64,000 bases of DNA from an uncultured Oscillospiraceae bacterium. GTDB lineage: Bacteria; Bacillota; Clostridia; Oscillospirales; Oscillospiraceae. The notes below the pieces were generated by a model, which did not search any database, was not told the origin of the DNA, and saw nothing but the letters and a program-made list of their open reading frames with translations. The stretch lies in contig CAKTVW010000003.1 in the NCBI GenBank assembly GCA_934630495.1, positions 1 to 64,000 of the forward strand. Reading direction: 5' to 3'. How positions within the stretch are numbered: position 1 is the first letter of the stretch; every line of letters begins with the position of its first letter. Positions 34,694 through 44,257 of the stretch are shown in pieces. The position numbers and the translations under genes were made by a program.

Positions 34694-35278
34694 ATGGTAA
34701 TGGGAGTCGTGTGGGTGTTCATGCTGGCCGCATCGGTCGCGTCGGCGCTGTTTCTGGGCAAACTCGGTGTGCTGACCCCGGCGGCGATGGAGGGGGCGGG
34801 CAGCGCCGTGACGCTCTGTCTGTCTCTTGCCGGGGCGCTGTGTCTGTGGAGCGGCTTGTCAAAGGTCATGGAGCGCGCGGGCCTGACGGAGAAGCTCGGA
34901 AAGCTGATGAAGCCGCTTCTGAGCAGATTATTCCCCACGGCGGGTCGGGACGCGCTGACATTGGGCTATCTCACCGCAAATGTGTCGGCCAATCTGCTGG
35001 GGCTGGGAAATGCCGCCACGCCCATGGGAATCGCGGCGGTCAAACGGATGCAGCGGCTTGCGCACACCTCGGAGGCCACCGATGAAATGTGCCTGCTGAT
35101 CGTGATGAACACGGCCTCCATCCAACTCCTTCCGACGACGGTCGCTTCCGTGCGCGCGGGGCTTGGCGCGGCGTCGCCCTTTGATATCCTGCCTGCGGTC
35201 TGGCTGACCTCCGCGGCCTCCGTGTCGATGGGGCTTCTCGCGGCGAAGCTGATGAAGCGGGCGGTGCGCCGTGCTTGA
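34694..35278 (+). CDS. spmA: Spore maturation protein A
   Basis: Membrane protein with a nucleoside-recognition (Gate) type domain, needed in Bacillus and Clostridium for full dehydration of the spore core. The 194-aa product has about four hydrophobic segments and the typical GLGNAATPMGIAAVKRMQ stretch near residue 100. Start: AAGGGGAGAG directly upstream. Its stop overlaps the spmB start by eight bases, so SpmA and SpmB are made together. Confidence 0.94.
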   Translation: MVMGVVWVFMLAASVASALFLGKLGVLTPAAMEGAGSAVTLCLSLAGALCLWSGLSKVMERAGLTEKLGKLMKPLLSRLFPTAGRDALTLGYLTANVSANLLGLGNAATPMGIAAVKRMQRLAHTSEATDEMCLLIVMNTASIQLLPTTVASVRAGLGAASPFDILPAVWLTSAASVSMGLLAAKLMKRAVRRA

Positions 35279-35777
35279 TCTGCTGATCCCGCTGCTGCTG
35301 ATCGTCGTTTCCGTCGCCGCGCTGGCAAAAAAACAGGAGGTTTATTCGGCGCTTTTGGAGGGCGGCGCGGAGGGGTTGAGGCTGCTTGCCTCCATTGCGC
35401 CGGCGCTGATCGTTTTACTGACGGCCGTCTCGATGCTCCGTGCATCCGGTGCAATCGACCTGATGACAAAGTGGCTTGCTCCCGTTACGAAGCTCTGCGG
35501 CATTCCAGCCGAGACGCTTCCTCTGGTGCTGCTGCGTCCGTTTTCCGGCAGCGCGGCGCTGGCGGTCGGCGCGGATCTGATGGCGGCGTACGGTGTGGAT
35601 TCTCAAATCGGCCGAACGGCGGCGATCATGCTCGGCAGCACCGAGACAACGTTTTATACCATTTCGGTCTATTTCGGCGCGGCTGGCATCAAGAAAACAC
35701 GCTATGCCGTCCCCGCTGCGCTGATCGCAGACCTGACGGGCTTTGTTATGGCCTCTCTTACCGCCCGCTGGCTGTGA
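35271..35777 (+). CDS. spmB: Spore maturation protein B
   Basis: Partner of SpmA in spore core dehydration; 168 aa. It has the matching nucleoside-recognition motif LGSTETTFYTISVYFGAAGI near residue 122 and several hydrophobic helices. The start codon is GTG, overlapping the end of spmA. A bidirectional hairpin follows at 35778-35808. Confidence 0.94.
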   Translation: MLDLLIPLLLIVVSVAALAKKQEVYSALLEGGAEGLRLLASIAPALIVLLTAVSMLRASGAIDLMTKWLAPVTKLCGIPAETLPLVLLRPFSGSAALAVGADLMAAYGVDSQIGRTAAIMLGSTETTFYTISVYFGAAGIKKTRYAVPAALIADLTGFVMASLTARWL

Positions 35778-35808
35778 AAATGCCGCTTCACATTCTGAAG
35801 CGGCATTT
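35778..35808. terminator. Bidirectional terminator, spmB and aminotransferase
   Basis: Perfect 13-bp stem AAATGCCGCTTCA with complement around five bases, between two converging genes. Confidence 0.8.
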
Positions 35809-35810
35809 CG

Positions 35811-37001
35811 TTATTTCTGATGATAGCGCTCCAGCGCGATGCGCAGGAGATCAAGAGCGCGTTCCAGCTCCTCGCAGCACAGCACATAAGCAATGCGGAT
35901 TTCGCTTTCGCCTGCGCCCGGGGTGGCATAGAAGCCGCTGCCCGGAGCGAACATTACCGTTTCGCCGCCCTCCTCAAATTCATTGAGCAGGTACATCTGG
36001 AAATCCTCCGCGCTGTCGACGGGGAGCTTCGCCATGGTGTAAAATGCGCCCTTCGGCTCGATCGTCACCACGCCCGGAATTTCCCGGAGCTTGCGATAGC
36101 AGGTGTCGCGGCGGCGCTGATATTCTTCCCGCGTTGCGGCGAAATAGTCCGGCTCGACGCCGTAAAGGGCTGCCGCGCCGACCTGATCGAGCGTTGCGAC
36201 GGACAGCCGTGCCTGCGCGATCTTCATGGCGTTTTCCATAAAGGCACGGTTTCTGGAAAGCAGCGCGCCGATGCGGGCGCCGCAGGCGCTGAACCGCTTG
36301 GACACGGAGTCGATCAGGATGAGGTTTTCCTCCATATCCGGGAGGCTTGCCGCCGTCGTCAGGGCGCCGCCGTCGTAGATAAACTCGCGGTAGACCTCGT
36401 CGCAGATCAAATAAAGATCATGCTCCCGGGCGATATCCGCAAGCAGCCGCAGCTCCTCGTCCGTCAGGACGGTCCCGGTGGGATTGCCGGGGCTTGTGAC
36501 CAGAATCGCGCGCGTCTTTTCTCCGATCAGCGGCTCGATCTGCTCGCGGCGCGCGAAGCGGTAGCCGTCCTCGGGGGAGGTTTTTACGGGGCATATATGA
36601 CCGCCCGCCATTTGCAGGAAGGTGTTGTAATTCGGATAGAACGGCTCGGGAACGATGACCTCGCAGCCCTCGTCCAGAATGCACAGGAAGGCCATTAAGA
36701 GCGCTTCGCTGCCGCCGGTCGTGATAAGCACGTCGTCACGCGAAAAGGAAACGCCCAGCCGTTCATAGTAGCCGCGAACGGCATCGATCAGCGCGGGGAT
36801 CCCGGGCGACGGCGCATAGGCAAGCACATCCGCGCGGTAGGCGGCCAAGGCTTCAAAATAGGCGGGCGGCGTCTGAATATCGGGCTGACCGATGTTCAGC
36901 GAATGAATTTTGATGCCGCGCTGCTGTGCCGCGACCGCGTAAGGATAAAACTTTCGGATCGGCGAAAGCTCACAGTGTCTGATCTTTTCGGAAAGCTTCA
37001 T
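35811..37001 (-). CDS. PLP-dependent aminotransferase, class I/II
   Basis: A 396-aa aspartate-aminotransferase-fold enzyme. The N-terminal LNIGQPDIQTP motif and SPGNPTGTVL are present. The PLP lysine lies in SVSKRFSACGARIG (near residue 236) and the C-terminal Arg region near GESEIRIAYV. The substrate cannot be read from the sequence; an aspartate, alanine or aromatic amino-acid aminotransferase is equally possible. It sits alone, converging on spmB, with metK upstream on the same strand. Confidence 0.9.
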   Translation of the reverse strand: MKLSEKIRHCELSPIRKFYPYAVAAQQRGIKIHSLNIGQPDIQTPPAYFEALAAYRADVLAYAPSPGIPALIDAVRGYYERLGVSFSRDDVLITTGGSEALLMAFLCILDEGCEVIVPEPFYPNYNTFLQMAGGHICPVKTSPEDGYRFARREQIEPLIGEKTRAILVTSPGNPTGTVLTDEELRLLADIAREHDLYLICDEVYREFIYDGGALTTAASLPDMEENLILIDSVSKRFSACGARIGALLSRNRAFMENAMKIAQARLSVATLDQVGAAALYGVEPDYFAATREEYQRRRDTCYRKLREIPGVVTIEPKGAFYTMAKLPVDSAEDFQMYLLNEFEEGGETVMFAPGSGFYATPGAGESEIRIAYVLCCEELERALDLLRIALERYHQK

Positions 37002-37078
37002 GAGGACACCTCAAAAACAGAATTGGATTGATACGGGGATGATTTCGCAGCCGCCTCGGCGGCGCATTCAAATTAGTA

Positions 37079-38239
<1,161 letters not shown>

Positions 38240-38295
38240 AGTAGGTCTTCCTTTCACTGAATTTCAGTATGAATTTCTTCCAAAACCTACCGATA

Positions 38296-38322
38296 CAAAA
38301 AATACCCTGCTTCGACAGGGTA
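38296..38322 (-). terminator. Expression-platform terminator of SAM riboswitch
   Basis: Minus strand: ATACCCTG with CAGGGTAT around a short loop, followed by TTTTTT. It forms when SAM binds the aptamer upstream. Confidence 0.85.
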
Positions 38323-38333
38323 TGGGTTTTGTC

Positions 38334-38423
38334 CTCATCTGTCGATCACTCGCCGGAATTGGCACCTTGCATTCGCAGGTTGTCGGGCTTCATAGGGCCG
38401 GTCCCTCCGCCACTCTCGATAAG
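38334..38423 (-). ncRNA. SAM-I riboswitch (S box) before metK
   Basis: Minus strand. The P1 arms CTTATC and GATGAG close the aptamer. Between them are the conserved GAGAGTGGCGGAGGGACCGG, CCCTATGAAGCCCGACAACC and GGTGCCAATTCC blocks of the S-box family. It ends just before a terminator hairpin. Binding SAM should stop metK transcription. Confidence 0.95.
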
Positions 38424-38441
38424 GTTATGAAATTACTACCT

Positions 38442-38469
38442 ATAATAGCATAAATATTCACAATGTCAA
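38442..38469 (-). promoter_or_regulatory. Sigma-A promoter for metK
   Basis: Minus strand TTGACA (38469-38464), 16-base spacer with extended TGC, TATTAT (38447-38442), about 20 bases before the riboswitch. Confidence 0.8.
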
Positions 38470-38479
38470 GGAAAAAATA

Positions 38480-39121
38480 TCAGGGCAGAGAAATCTGGAC
38501 CTCCGGCGCTTCGGCGCTCACGGTCACGCTGCAAAGGACCGTGCCGCTCTCCTCCAGTCGATAGCTCCCGTAGGGGATGCCGCTGAAGCTGCACTGTACC
38601 GTTTCTCCTGCTTTGCGGCAGTAAACGACCTCGCGGCGGCGCAGTGTCCCGTCCGTCAGAACGAGGTCCAGCCATCCCGTTGCCGCCTGCGCGTCCGTGA
38701 CCGCGCAGGCTACCGTGACATTTCCGACCTGCTCGTTGGTGAGATGCAGAATTTCTCCATCGCTCCAGCCGCAGCCCGCCGTGACCGTGACGGCGGCATT
38801 ACTTTTAAGAGTAAAGGCGGTGCAGCCGTTCGGTGTGACGGCAAAATAATCTCCCGCTTCCAGCAGACGGCTGACGGCCCGTCCGTTTTCGTCGGTGGTC
38901 AGGCTTTGCAGCGGGTTGCCCTCGCTGTCATAGAGCCGAAGGCTCTGCGTCTCCTCCGTTCCGATCATGGCCACGCGCGACCAGCTTTCCACGCGCGGCT
39001 CCTCGTCCGGCGCTTTTTCCTCGTCTCCGGAAAACACCGCGCCGATCGTTCCGACCGATACGGCGACGGCAATCGTCATCAGCAGTCCGGCACAGCCGAT
39101 GCGCAGGGCTGATTTTTTCAT
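38480..39121 (-). CDS. Secreted or membrane-anchored beta-domain protein
   Basis: A 213-aa protein with an N-terminal hydrophobic segment (about 8-30), a short acidic linker, and two beta-rich segments. The first (about 50-100) and the last (about 165-213) read like prealbumin/Cna-B domains, with YDSEGNPLQSL and LEAGDYFAVTPNG typical of that fold. No sortase motif is seen. Such domains are structural parts of surface proteins. It is divergent from spoIIQ. GGAGGAGGATAT precedes the ATG. Confidence 0.7.
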   Translation of the reverse strand: MKKSALRIGCAGLLMTIAVAVSVGTIGAVFSGDEEKAPDEEPRVESWSRVAMIGTEETQSLRLYDSEGNPLQSLTTDENGRAVSRLLEAGDYFAVTPNGCTAFTLKSNAAVTVTAGCGWSDGEILHLTNEQVGNVTVACAVTDAQAATGWLDLVLTDGTLRRREVVYCRKAGETVQCSFSGIPYGSYRLEESGTVLCSVTVSAEAPEVQISLP

Positions 39122-39228
39122 CGGTATATCCTCCTCCCGAACGGGTCCGCTGCGGCAGCAGCCGCGTCGTTTCCTCTGTCGGCTACAGTATAACGCACGG
39201 CTCGCAGAAAAAAGGTCGAGAAAAACAG

Positions 39229-39258
39229 GTATAAATTATTTTTCGCGTGGCGATACTG
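39229..39258 (+). promoter_or_regulatory. Sigma-F promoter for spoIIQ
   Basis: GTATA (39229-39233), 15-base spacer, GGCGATACTG (39249-39258). This fits every position of the forespore sigma-F consensus GYWTA-N15/16-GGNRANAHTR. It lies 18 bases before the gene. Confidence 0.8.
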
Positions 39259-39276
39259 TTCCTCGGAGGTGCTACT

Positions 39277-39945
39277 ATGCAAAACAACAAATCCAAAGGC
39301 TTCCGCAGCTTTGTAAAGGAGAAGGGCTACTACATAGTCCTGCTCCTGTGCATCGTTGCAGTGGGAGTATCGGGCTATTTTCTCTTAAGCGGAAGAAAGC
39401 AAAACGAGCCGGAAGAGGTTCTTGCGAGTGCGACGGTGCCGCCGTCGACCTCTAAGACTGCCGGCACGCAGCCGGCGATCGATGTGGCGGCCACGGAAGC
39501 ACCGCAGACCGAGACGCCGCAGAGCACGGGGACGAGCGTCACAGTGCGTCCGGTGGACGGCGAGGCGATCGCTGCCTTTGCCGCGGATCATCTGGCGTAT
39601 AACCAAACGACCCGCGACTGGCGGACGCATGAGGGCGTCGACCTCAGCGCGGCGCTGGGAGCGAAGGTCACAGCCGCCGCAGACGGCACGGTCTATACGA
39701 TCTATGAGGACGAAAGTCTGGGCATGACGGTGGTCGTCCAGCACAAGGACGGCTACACCACGCACTATTCCAATCTTGCCGAAGAGCTTGAGGTCAGCGT
39801 CGGCGACAAGGTCGCGGCCGGAGCGGTGCTCGGCACGGTCGGACGGACGGCAAATATCGAAACGGCGCTGGAGCCGCATCTGCACTTTTCCGTCTACCGA
39901 AACAATACGCCTGTCGACCCGGAAGAGTTTCTGGCAAGCTCCTGA
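39277..39945 (+). CDS. spoIIQ: SpoIIQ-like M23 peptidase of the engulfing forespore
   Basis: A 222-aa protein with a short basic N-terminus, one transmembrane helix (about 18-36), a Thr/Pro-rich linker, and a LytM/M23 domain (about 100-222). The metal ligands look intact: HEGVD (HxxxD) and HLH (HxH). The stretch AYNQTTRDWRTHEGVDL is characteristic of SpoIIQ, which joins SpoIIIAH in the channel between forespore and mother cell. The sigma-F promoter supports this. Unlike Bacillus SpoIIQ it keeps the zinc ligands, so it may still cut peptidoglycan. GGAGGT precedes the ATG. Confidence 0.88.
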   Translation: MQNNKSKGFRSFVKEKGYYIVLLLCIVAVGVSGYFLLSGRKQNEPEEVLASATVPPSTSKTAGTQPAIDVAATEAPQTETPQSTGTSVTVRPVDGEAIAAFAADHLAYNQTTRDWRTHEGVDLSAALGAKVTAAADGTVYTIYEDESLGMTVVVQHKDGYTTHYSNLAEELEVSVGDKVAAGAVLGTVGRTANIETALEPHLHFSVYRNNTPVDPEEFLASS

Positions 39946-39974
39946 GCCGACCGATAACCGCATGATATCAAAGG

Positions 39975-40003
39975 AAAATGCCCGCCACCCGGCGGGCATT
40001 TTT
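39975..40003. terminator. Bidirectional terminator, spoIIQ and aroQ
   Basis: Arms AAAATGCCCGCC and GGCGGGCATTTT around four bases, between two converging genes. Confidence 0.85.
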
Positions 40004-40011
40004 GAGTTCTG

Positions 40012-40449
40012 TTATTGTGCCGAGGAAGTGCCGCACAGGTATTCCATGGCGAGGCGGTAGCTGTCGAAGCCACTGCCGGAAAAGACCGCAGAGCAGGCAC
40101 CGCGAAGGTACGATACGCGGCGAAACGGCTCCCGCTCCTCCGGGACCGTCAAATGCACCTCTACGGCGGGCAGGCCGACCGCCAGCAGCGCGTCAAGCAG
40201 GGCGACCGAGGTATGCGTATAAGCGGCGGCGTTTATGACAATGCCGTCAAATTTGCCGTACGCCTCTTGGACCCAATCGACCAGCGCGCCCTCATGATTG
40301 CTTTGGCGAACATCGATCTCACAGCCGAGACGGGCGGCATGGGCATGGAGAAAGCACTCTAAGTCGGCATAGGTCCGCGTTCCGTAGAGCGCAGGCTCCC
40401 TACGACCCAGCAGATTCAGGTTCGGCCCGTTGAGGATCAGAAGCTTCAT
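40012..40449 (-). CDS. aroQ: 3-dehydroquinate dehydratase, type II
   Basis: Removes water from 3-dehydroquinate to give 3-dehydroshikimate (third shikimate step). The dodecameric type II enzyme, 145 aa, begins MKLLILNGPNLNLLGRREP. It also has the catalytic RQSNHEG motif and NAAAYTHTS. The ATG at 40449 overlaps the upstream TGA (ATGA), with AAGGAG before it. A TTG two codons upstream is less likely. It is the last gene of the aro operon. Confidence 0.95.
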   Translation of the reverse strand: MKLLILNGPNLNLLGRREPALYGTRTYADLECFLHAHAARLGCEIDVRQSNHEGALVDWVQEAYGKFDGIVINAAAYTHTSVALLDALLAVGLPAVEVHLTVPEEREPFRRVSYLRGACSAVFSGSGFDSYRLAMEYLCGTSSAQ

Positions 40450-41666
40450 AGACAAATCTCCTTAACAGCCGCTACGGCGGTCTGAATATCGGAATTGTTT
40501 TCGGCGCACCTGTCGGAAAATGCCGCATACAGCGGTGCGCGCCGCGCATACAGCGCCTCGACGGGAGTCGACAGGCTGACCGGGCGTCCCTCGATCGCAA
40601 GCATGGAAAGCGGGCGCTTCAACCAGATCACCGTTCCGTTTTGCCGAAGCAGCGCGCGGTTCTGCGGTACGGTCACACAGCCGCCGCCCGTGGCGATCAC
40701 ACAGCCCGACTGCTTTCCCAGCTCGGCAAGCAGTTTGGCCTCTTCCTGACGAAATTCGCTTTCGGCGTGTTCGGAAAAATAGCGCGGGATATTACAGCCG
40801 AGCCGCTTTTCCAGCTCCTCGTCGGCATCGAGAAAGCGCCGCCCGGTATCCGCCGCCAGCGCGCGGCCGATCGTGGTCTTACCGCAGCCGGGCATTCCAA
40901 TCAGTATGATATTCCGCATTTCGGCGGATAGTTTACATAATACATTTTTGCGCACTGCTGCCGCGATCTGCTTCCCCGTGAAGCGTTCGGATGCCAGCGC
41001 CGCCTGCTCGACAAGCATCGGAAGGCCGTTCGCAAACGCAAGGCCCCGCCGCTCTGCGTCGAGAAGCAGCGCGGTCTTCGCGGGATTATAGACGAGATCC
41101 AGCACGAGACGACAGCGCGGCAGTCGGTCGAGCGACACGGGCGAAATGCCGTTGGCGGGGTACATTCCGACGGGCGTCGCGTTGACCAGTACGGTTGTGT
41201 CGGAAAAATCCTCAAGCGCTTCGTAGCGGTGCTCTCCGGTGCGGGAGATCACGACCGTGCTTGCGCCGCAGTCCTCCAGCACTGCCGCAGCGGTCTTGGA
41301 TGCGCCGCCGGAGCCGAGGATCATTGCCCGTTCTCCGGGTGCGATGCCGCCGCACTGCTCGAGCAGATGGAGAAAGCCGCCGTAGTCGGTGTTATCGCCA
41401 TAGAGTGAGCCGTCCGCGCGCCGCAGAAGCGTGTTGACGCTGCCGATGCGCCGCGCCGTGTCGGACAGCTCGGCGCAGTACGGAAGCACGGTCTGCTTAT
41501 ACGGAATGGTCACATTGCAGCCGTCAAACGGGGCGGCACGCAGGAAGCTGTCAAGATCTTCGGGGGCAACTTCAAAAAGCTCGTAGGAATAGCCCCCGAG
41601 CAGTGCGTGAAGCTGCGGGGAATAGCTGTGCCCGAGATGGGCACCCAATAAGCCGAAGCGCTTCAT
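40446..41666 (-). CDS. Fused shikimate dehydrogenase and shikimate kinase
   Basis: One 406-aa polypeptide performs two steps. Residues 1-245 or so are shikimate dehydrogenase (AroE): GHSYSPQLH binds substrate, NVTIPYKQ holds the catalytic lysine, NTDYGGF and the GSGGASKT NADP loop follow. Residues 250-406 are shikimate kinase (AroK): GMPGCGKTTIGRALA is the P-loop and ATGGGCVT is kept. A Met at residue 250 begins the kinase part. Neither half is truncated. It overlaps both neighbours by four bases (ATGA), which suggests strict coupling within the operon. Confidence 0.95.
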   Translation of the reverse strand: MKRFGLLGAHLGHSYSPQLHALLGGYSYELFEVAPEDLDSFLRAAPFDGCNVTIPYKQTVLPYCAELSDTARRIGSVNTLLRRADGSLYGDNTDYGGFLHLLEQCGGIAPGERAMILGSGGASKTAAAVLEDCGASTVVISRTGEHRYEALEDFSDTTVLVNATPVGMYPANGISPVSLDRLPRCRLVLDLVYNPAKTALLLDAERRGLAFANGLPMLVEQAALASERFTGKQIAAAVRKNVLCKLSAEMRNIILIGMPGCGKTTIGRALAADTGRRFLDADEELEKRLGCNIPRYFSEHAESEFRQEEAKLLAELGKQSGCVIATGGGCVTVPQNRALLRQNGTVIWLKRPLSMLAIEGRPVSLSTPVEALYARRAPLYAAFSDRCAENNSDIQTAVAAVKEICL

Positions 41667-41923
41667 TGCGCCTTTAGCTGCTGCTTTCGGCTCAGAGCGA
41701 AGATCTCGCCATAGAGCGCGGCGATGCTTTCATGCAGCTCTGCGGGGGCTTCGCTCAGCAGCGCTTCCAGCTTTTGCCGTTCCCGCTCCGGCTGAAACAC
41801 GGACATGTTCTCCTGCAGCTTCCATACACCGATCCGGCTGCTGATCTCCATACGCTGAACAAAAAGCCGAATGATCTCGCGGTCGATTTGATCAAGTTCC
41901 TGACGATATTCCGTTAATTCCAT
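41663..41923 (-). CDS. Chorismate mutase, AroQ class
   Basis: A small monofunctional chorismate mutase of 86 aa, all helical, converting chorismate to prephenate for Phe and Tyr. The pattern RQELDQIDREIIRLFVQRM, then VWKLQ and a C-terminal ERERQ, fits the AroQ-type active site (Arg, Lys, Glu/Gln). It has no dehydratase or dehydrogenase partner domain. Its stop overlaps the start of the aroE-aroK fusion by four bases. Confidence 0.85.
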   Translation of the reverse strand: MELTEYRQELDQIDREIIRLFVQRMEISSRIGVWKLQENMSVFQPERERQKLEALLSEAPAELHESIAALYGEIFALSRKQQLKAQ

Positions 41924-41927
41924 AGTT

Positions 41928-43001
41928 TTAACCTTCTTTTAATAAAGCATTTGCCTCCATGATCGCGTCGAGCACGGCAATCGCGGTCGCCGCTTCCACG
42001 CACGGGATCGCGCGGGGAACGATGCACGGGTCGTGACGGCCGCGCACCGCGACGGTCGCGGGGTTGCCGTCGTAATTTACGGTCTCCTGCGCGGCGGCGA
42101 TCGAGGGAGTCGGCTTGAACGCGGCGCGCAGCAGCAGCGGCATTCCGGTGGATAGGCCGCCGAGGATGCCGCCGGCATGATTGGTCCGTGTACGGATCGT
42201 GCCGTCCTCGGCGCGGTAATACGGATCGTTATGCTCGCTTCCGCGAAGCGCGGCGCAGGCAAAGCCGCTGCCAAATTCCACGCCCTTGACCGCCGGGATG
42301 GCGAAGATGATCTGCGACAGGCGGCTTTCCAAGCCGCCGAAGGGCGGCTCTCCAAGCCCAGCAGGCAGTCCCGTTACTGTGCACTCAATGACCCCGCCCA
42401 CGCTGTCTCCGACCTCTGCGGCGGCCTGAATCTCCGCGTGCATTTGCTCCCAAGAAGCGTCGTCGAGCGTCAGTGCCCGCACGGGAAGACAGGGAGCAAG
42501 CGGGTCGAAGGCACGGTCGCGGGCCGTACCGATCTGAAGTGCATGTGCGCCGATGCGAATGCCGTGTGCGGCCAGATATTGCAGGCAAAGTCCGCCTGCA
42601 ACACAAAGTGCCGCTGTCAGCCGTCCGGAAAAAGCGCCGCCGCCGGAGAGATCGACGGATGGGCCGAGCTTTTGATAAGCGGGGAGATCGGCGTGAGAGG
42701 GACGCGGCGGCTGGTTTACATAATCTTCTGCGTGTGCGTCGGAATTGCGCAGAATGGCCGCGATCGGCGTACCGGAGGTGCGGCCGTTTTTGATGCCGCT
42801 GAGAAACTCGGGGATATCGGCCTCGAGCCGCGTGGTCGTATAGCTGCTTCGACCGGGTGCGCGGCGTTCCAGAAAGGATTGCAGTTCGGCAAAATTCAGC
42901 GAAAAACCGGCAGGAAAGTTTTCCAGACACATTCCGACGGCCGGGCCGTGGGACTCCCCGAACAGGGTCAAATTCAAAATTTTTCCGTAATGACTAGTCA
43001 T
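41928..43001 (-). CDS. aroC: Chorismate synthase
   Basis: Last enzyme of the shikimate pathway, removing phosphate from EPSP with reduced FMN. Visible motifs: GESHGPAVG, GRSSYTTTRLEAD, SGTPIAAILRN and the RAAFKPTPSI region. The 357-aa protein is full length. I chose the ATG at 43001, which overlaps the end of aroA by eight bases (ATGACTAG); a farther start at 43040 would add 13 residues that read aroA in another frame. Confidence 0.95.
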   Translation of the reverse strand: MTSHYGKILNLTLFGESHGPAVGMCLENFPAGFSLNFAELQSFLERRAPGRSSYTTTRLEADIPEFLSGIKNGRTSGTPIAAILRNSDAHAEDYVNQPPRPSHADLPAYQKLGPSVDLSGGGAFSGRLTAALCVAGGLCLQYLAAHGIRIGAHALQIGTARDRAFDPLAPCLPVRALTLDDASWEQMHAEIQAAAEVGDSVGGVIECTVTGLPAGLGEPPFGGLESRLSQIIFAIPAVKGVEFGSGFACAALRGSEHNDPYYRAEDGTIRTRTNHAGGILGGLSTGMPLLLRAAFKPTPSIAAAQETVNYDGNPATVAVRGRHDPCIVPRAIPCVEAATAIAVLDAIMEANALLKEG

Positions 43002-44256
43002 GCAAGACGCATCCCTTCCCGCCGAGCGCGGCGAAATCATTCCAAAAATCGGGGTAGGATTTTTCTACCGCCTCCGCGTTTGTCAGATAGATCGGTTCCT
43101 CGCAAACGCAGGAGGCAAGCGCCGCCATCATGGCGATGCGGTGATCGCCTTGCGCATCGACCCTGCCGCCGCGCAATCCGCCGCCGTCGATCACAAGCGT
43201 ATTTTCTGCAGCGCTTGCCGTTCCGCCGAGCGCATTCAGCGCGGAAACGATCGCTTTCACGCGGTCGCTTTCCTTCAGGCGCAGACGTCGGATGCCCTCG
43301 ATCCGCGTCTCGCCGCAAGCGCAGGCGGCCGTGACTGCCATGACCGGGATCAGGTCCGGACAGTTTTCGGCGCGAAAGCGGATCGCGTGCAGCTTGGACG
43401 GGGCGACTTGGAGCAGGTCCTCGTCACACACTATGCAGGAGCCGAAGCGGCGCAGGAGAGAAACGACCGCGCGGTCCGGCTGTGCGCTGTCCATAGACAG
43501 ACCGGTCACAGCGATGCCGCCCGAGAGCGCACCCGCGCAGAGCCAGCAGGCGGCGTTCGACCAGTCGCCGCCGACCTGATAAAGCCCGTCGGAGCGATAG
43601 CGCTGTCCGTCCGCGATGCGCCACGCGCTTCCGTTTGCCTCGACGCCGATGTGAAAGGCGCGGAGACAGCGCATCGTCAAGTTAACATAATCCTTCGATT
43701 CTAGCCGGGTCGAGGATTCCAGCGTACAGGCGCAGCCCGTCAGCGGAAGCGCCATAAGCAGCCCCGAGATGAACTGCGAGGAAATATTCCCCGCAATGCG
43801 GAAGGCGGTGCCGCGCAGACATCCGGTGCAGAAAAGCGTGTCGACAGTCGGACGGGAAATGCGGCAGCCGCCGGCTTGCAGAACCTCGCAGAGCGGTTCG
43901 AGCGGGCGATAGGGCAGTCTGCCGTGCAGACGGAAAACGGCGCTGACACCCAGCGCTGCGACGATCGGAAGCAGGAAACGCAGGGTCGCGCCGCTCTCCC
44001 CGCAGTCGAGAAAAATGTTGCTCCGCAGCGTGGAGATCGGTGTGACCCAAAACGATTGGTTTACATAATCTATAGAAGCGCCGAGCGCCCGAAGACAGCC
44101 TGCCGTCGCGTCGATGTCGCGCGAACGCTGCGGGCAGCGAATCTCGGTGACGTTATCCGACAGAGCCGCGCAGATCAGAAGGCGCTGTGCTTCGGATTTC
44201 GAGGAGGGCGCGCAGACCCTGCCGTGCAGAGAAGCGGGAAACAGCACACGTTCCAT
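42994..44256 (-). CDS. aroA: 3-phosphoshikimate 1-carboxyvinyltransferase (EPSP synthase)
   Basis: Joins shikimate 3-phosphate and phosphoenolpyruvate. Substrate motifs SSKSEAQR (about 18-25) and GESGATLRFL (about 86-95) are present, and the C-terminal RLKESDR is typical. At 420 aa it has the usual length. The start follows the aroB stop by one base (TAGCATG), and the end overlaps aroC. Confidence 0.96.
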   Translation of the reverse strand: MERVLFPASLHGRVCAPSSKSEAQRLLICAALSDNVTEIRCPQRSRDIDATAGCLRALGASIDYVNQSFWVTPISTLRSNIFLDCGESGATLRFLLPIVAALGVSAVFRLHGRLPYRPLEPLCEVLQAGGCRISRPTVDTLFCTGCLRGTAFRIAGNISSQFISGLLMALPLTGCACTLESSTRLESKDYVNLTMRCLRAFHIGVEANGSAWRIADGQRYRSDGLYQVGGDWSNAACWLCAGALSGGIAVTGLSMDSAQPDRAVVSLLRRFGSCIVCDEDLLQVAPSKLHAIRFRAENCPDLIPVMAVTAACACGETRIEGIRRLRLKESDRVKAIVSALNALGGTASAAENTLVIDGGGLRGGRVDAQGDHRIAMMAALASCVCEEPIYLTNAEAVEKSYPDFWNDFAALGGKGCVLHD

Positions 44257-44257
44257 G

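Noticed and set aside
34317..34700. Lysine riboswitch or T-box before the aspartokinase
   Set aside because: The lysine core (GAGTA, GCCGAAG and CTGTCA blocks) and the T-box core are absent, and the leader is too short for either.
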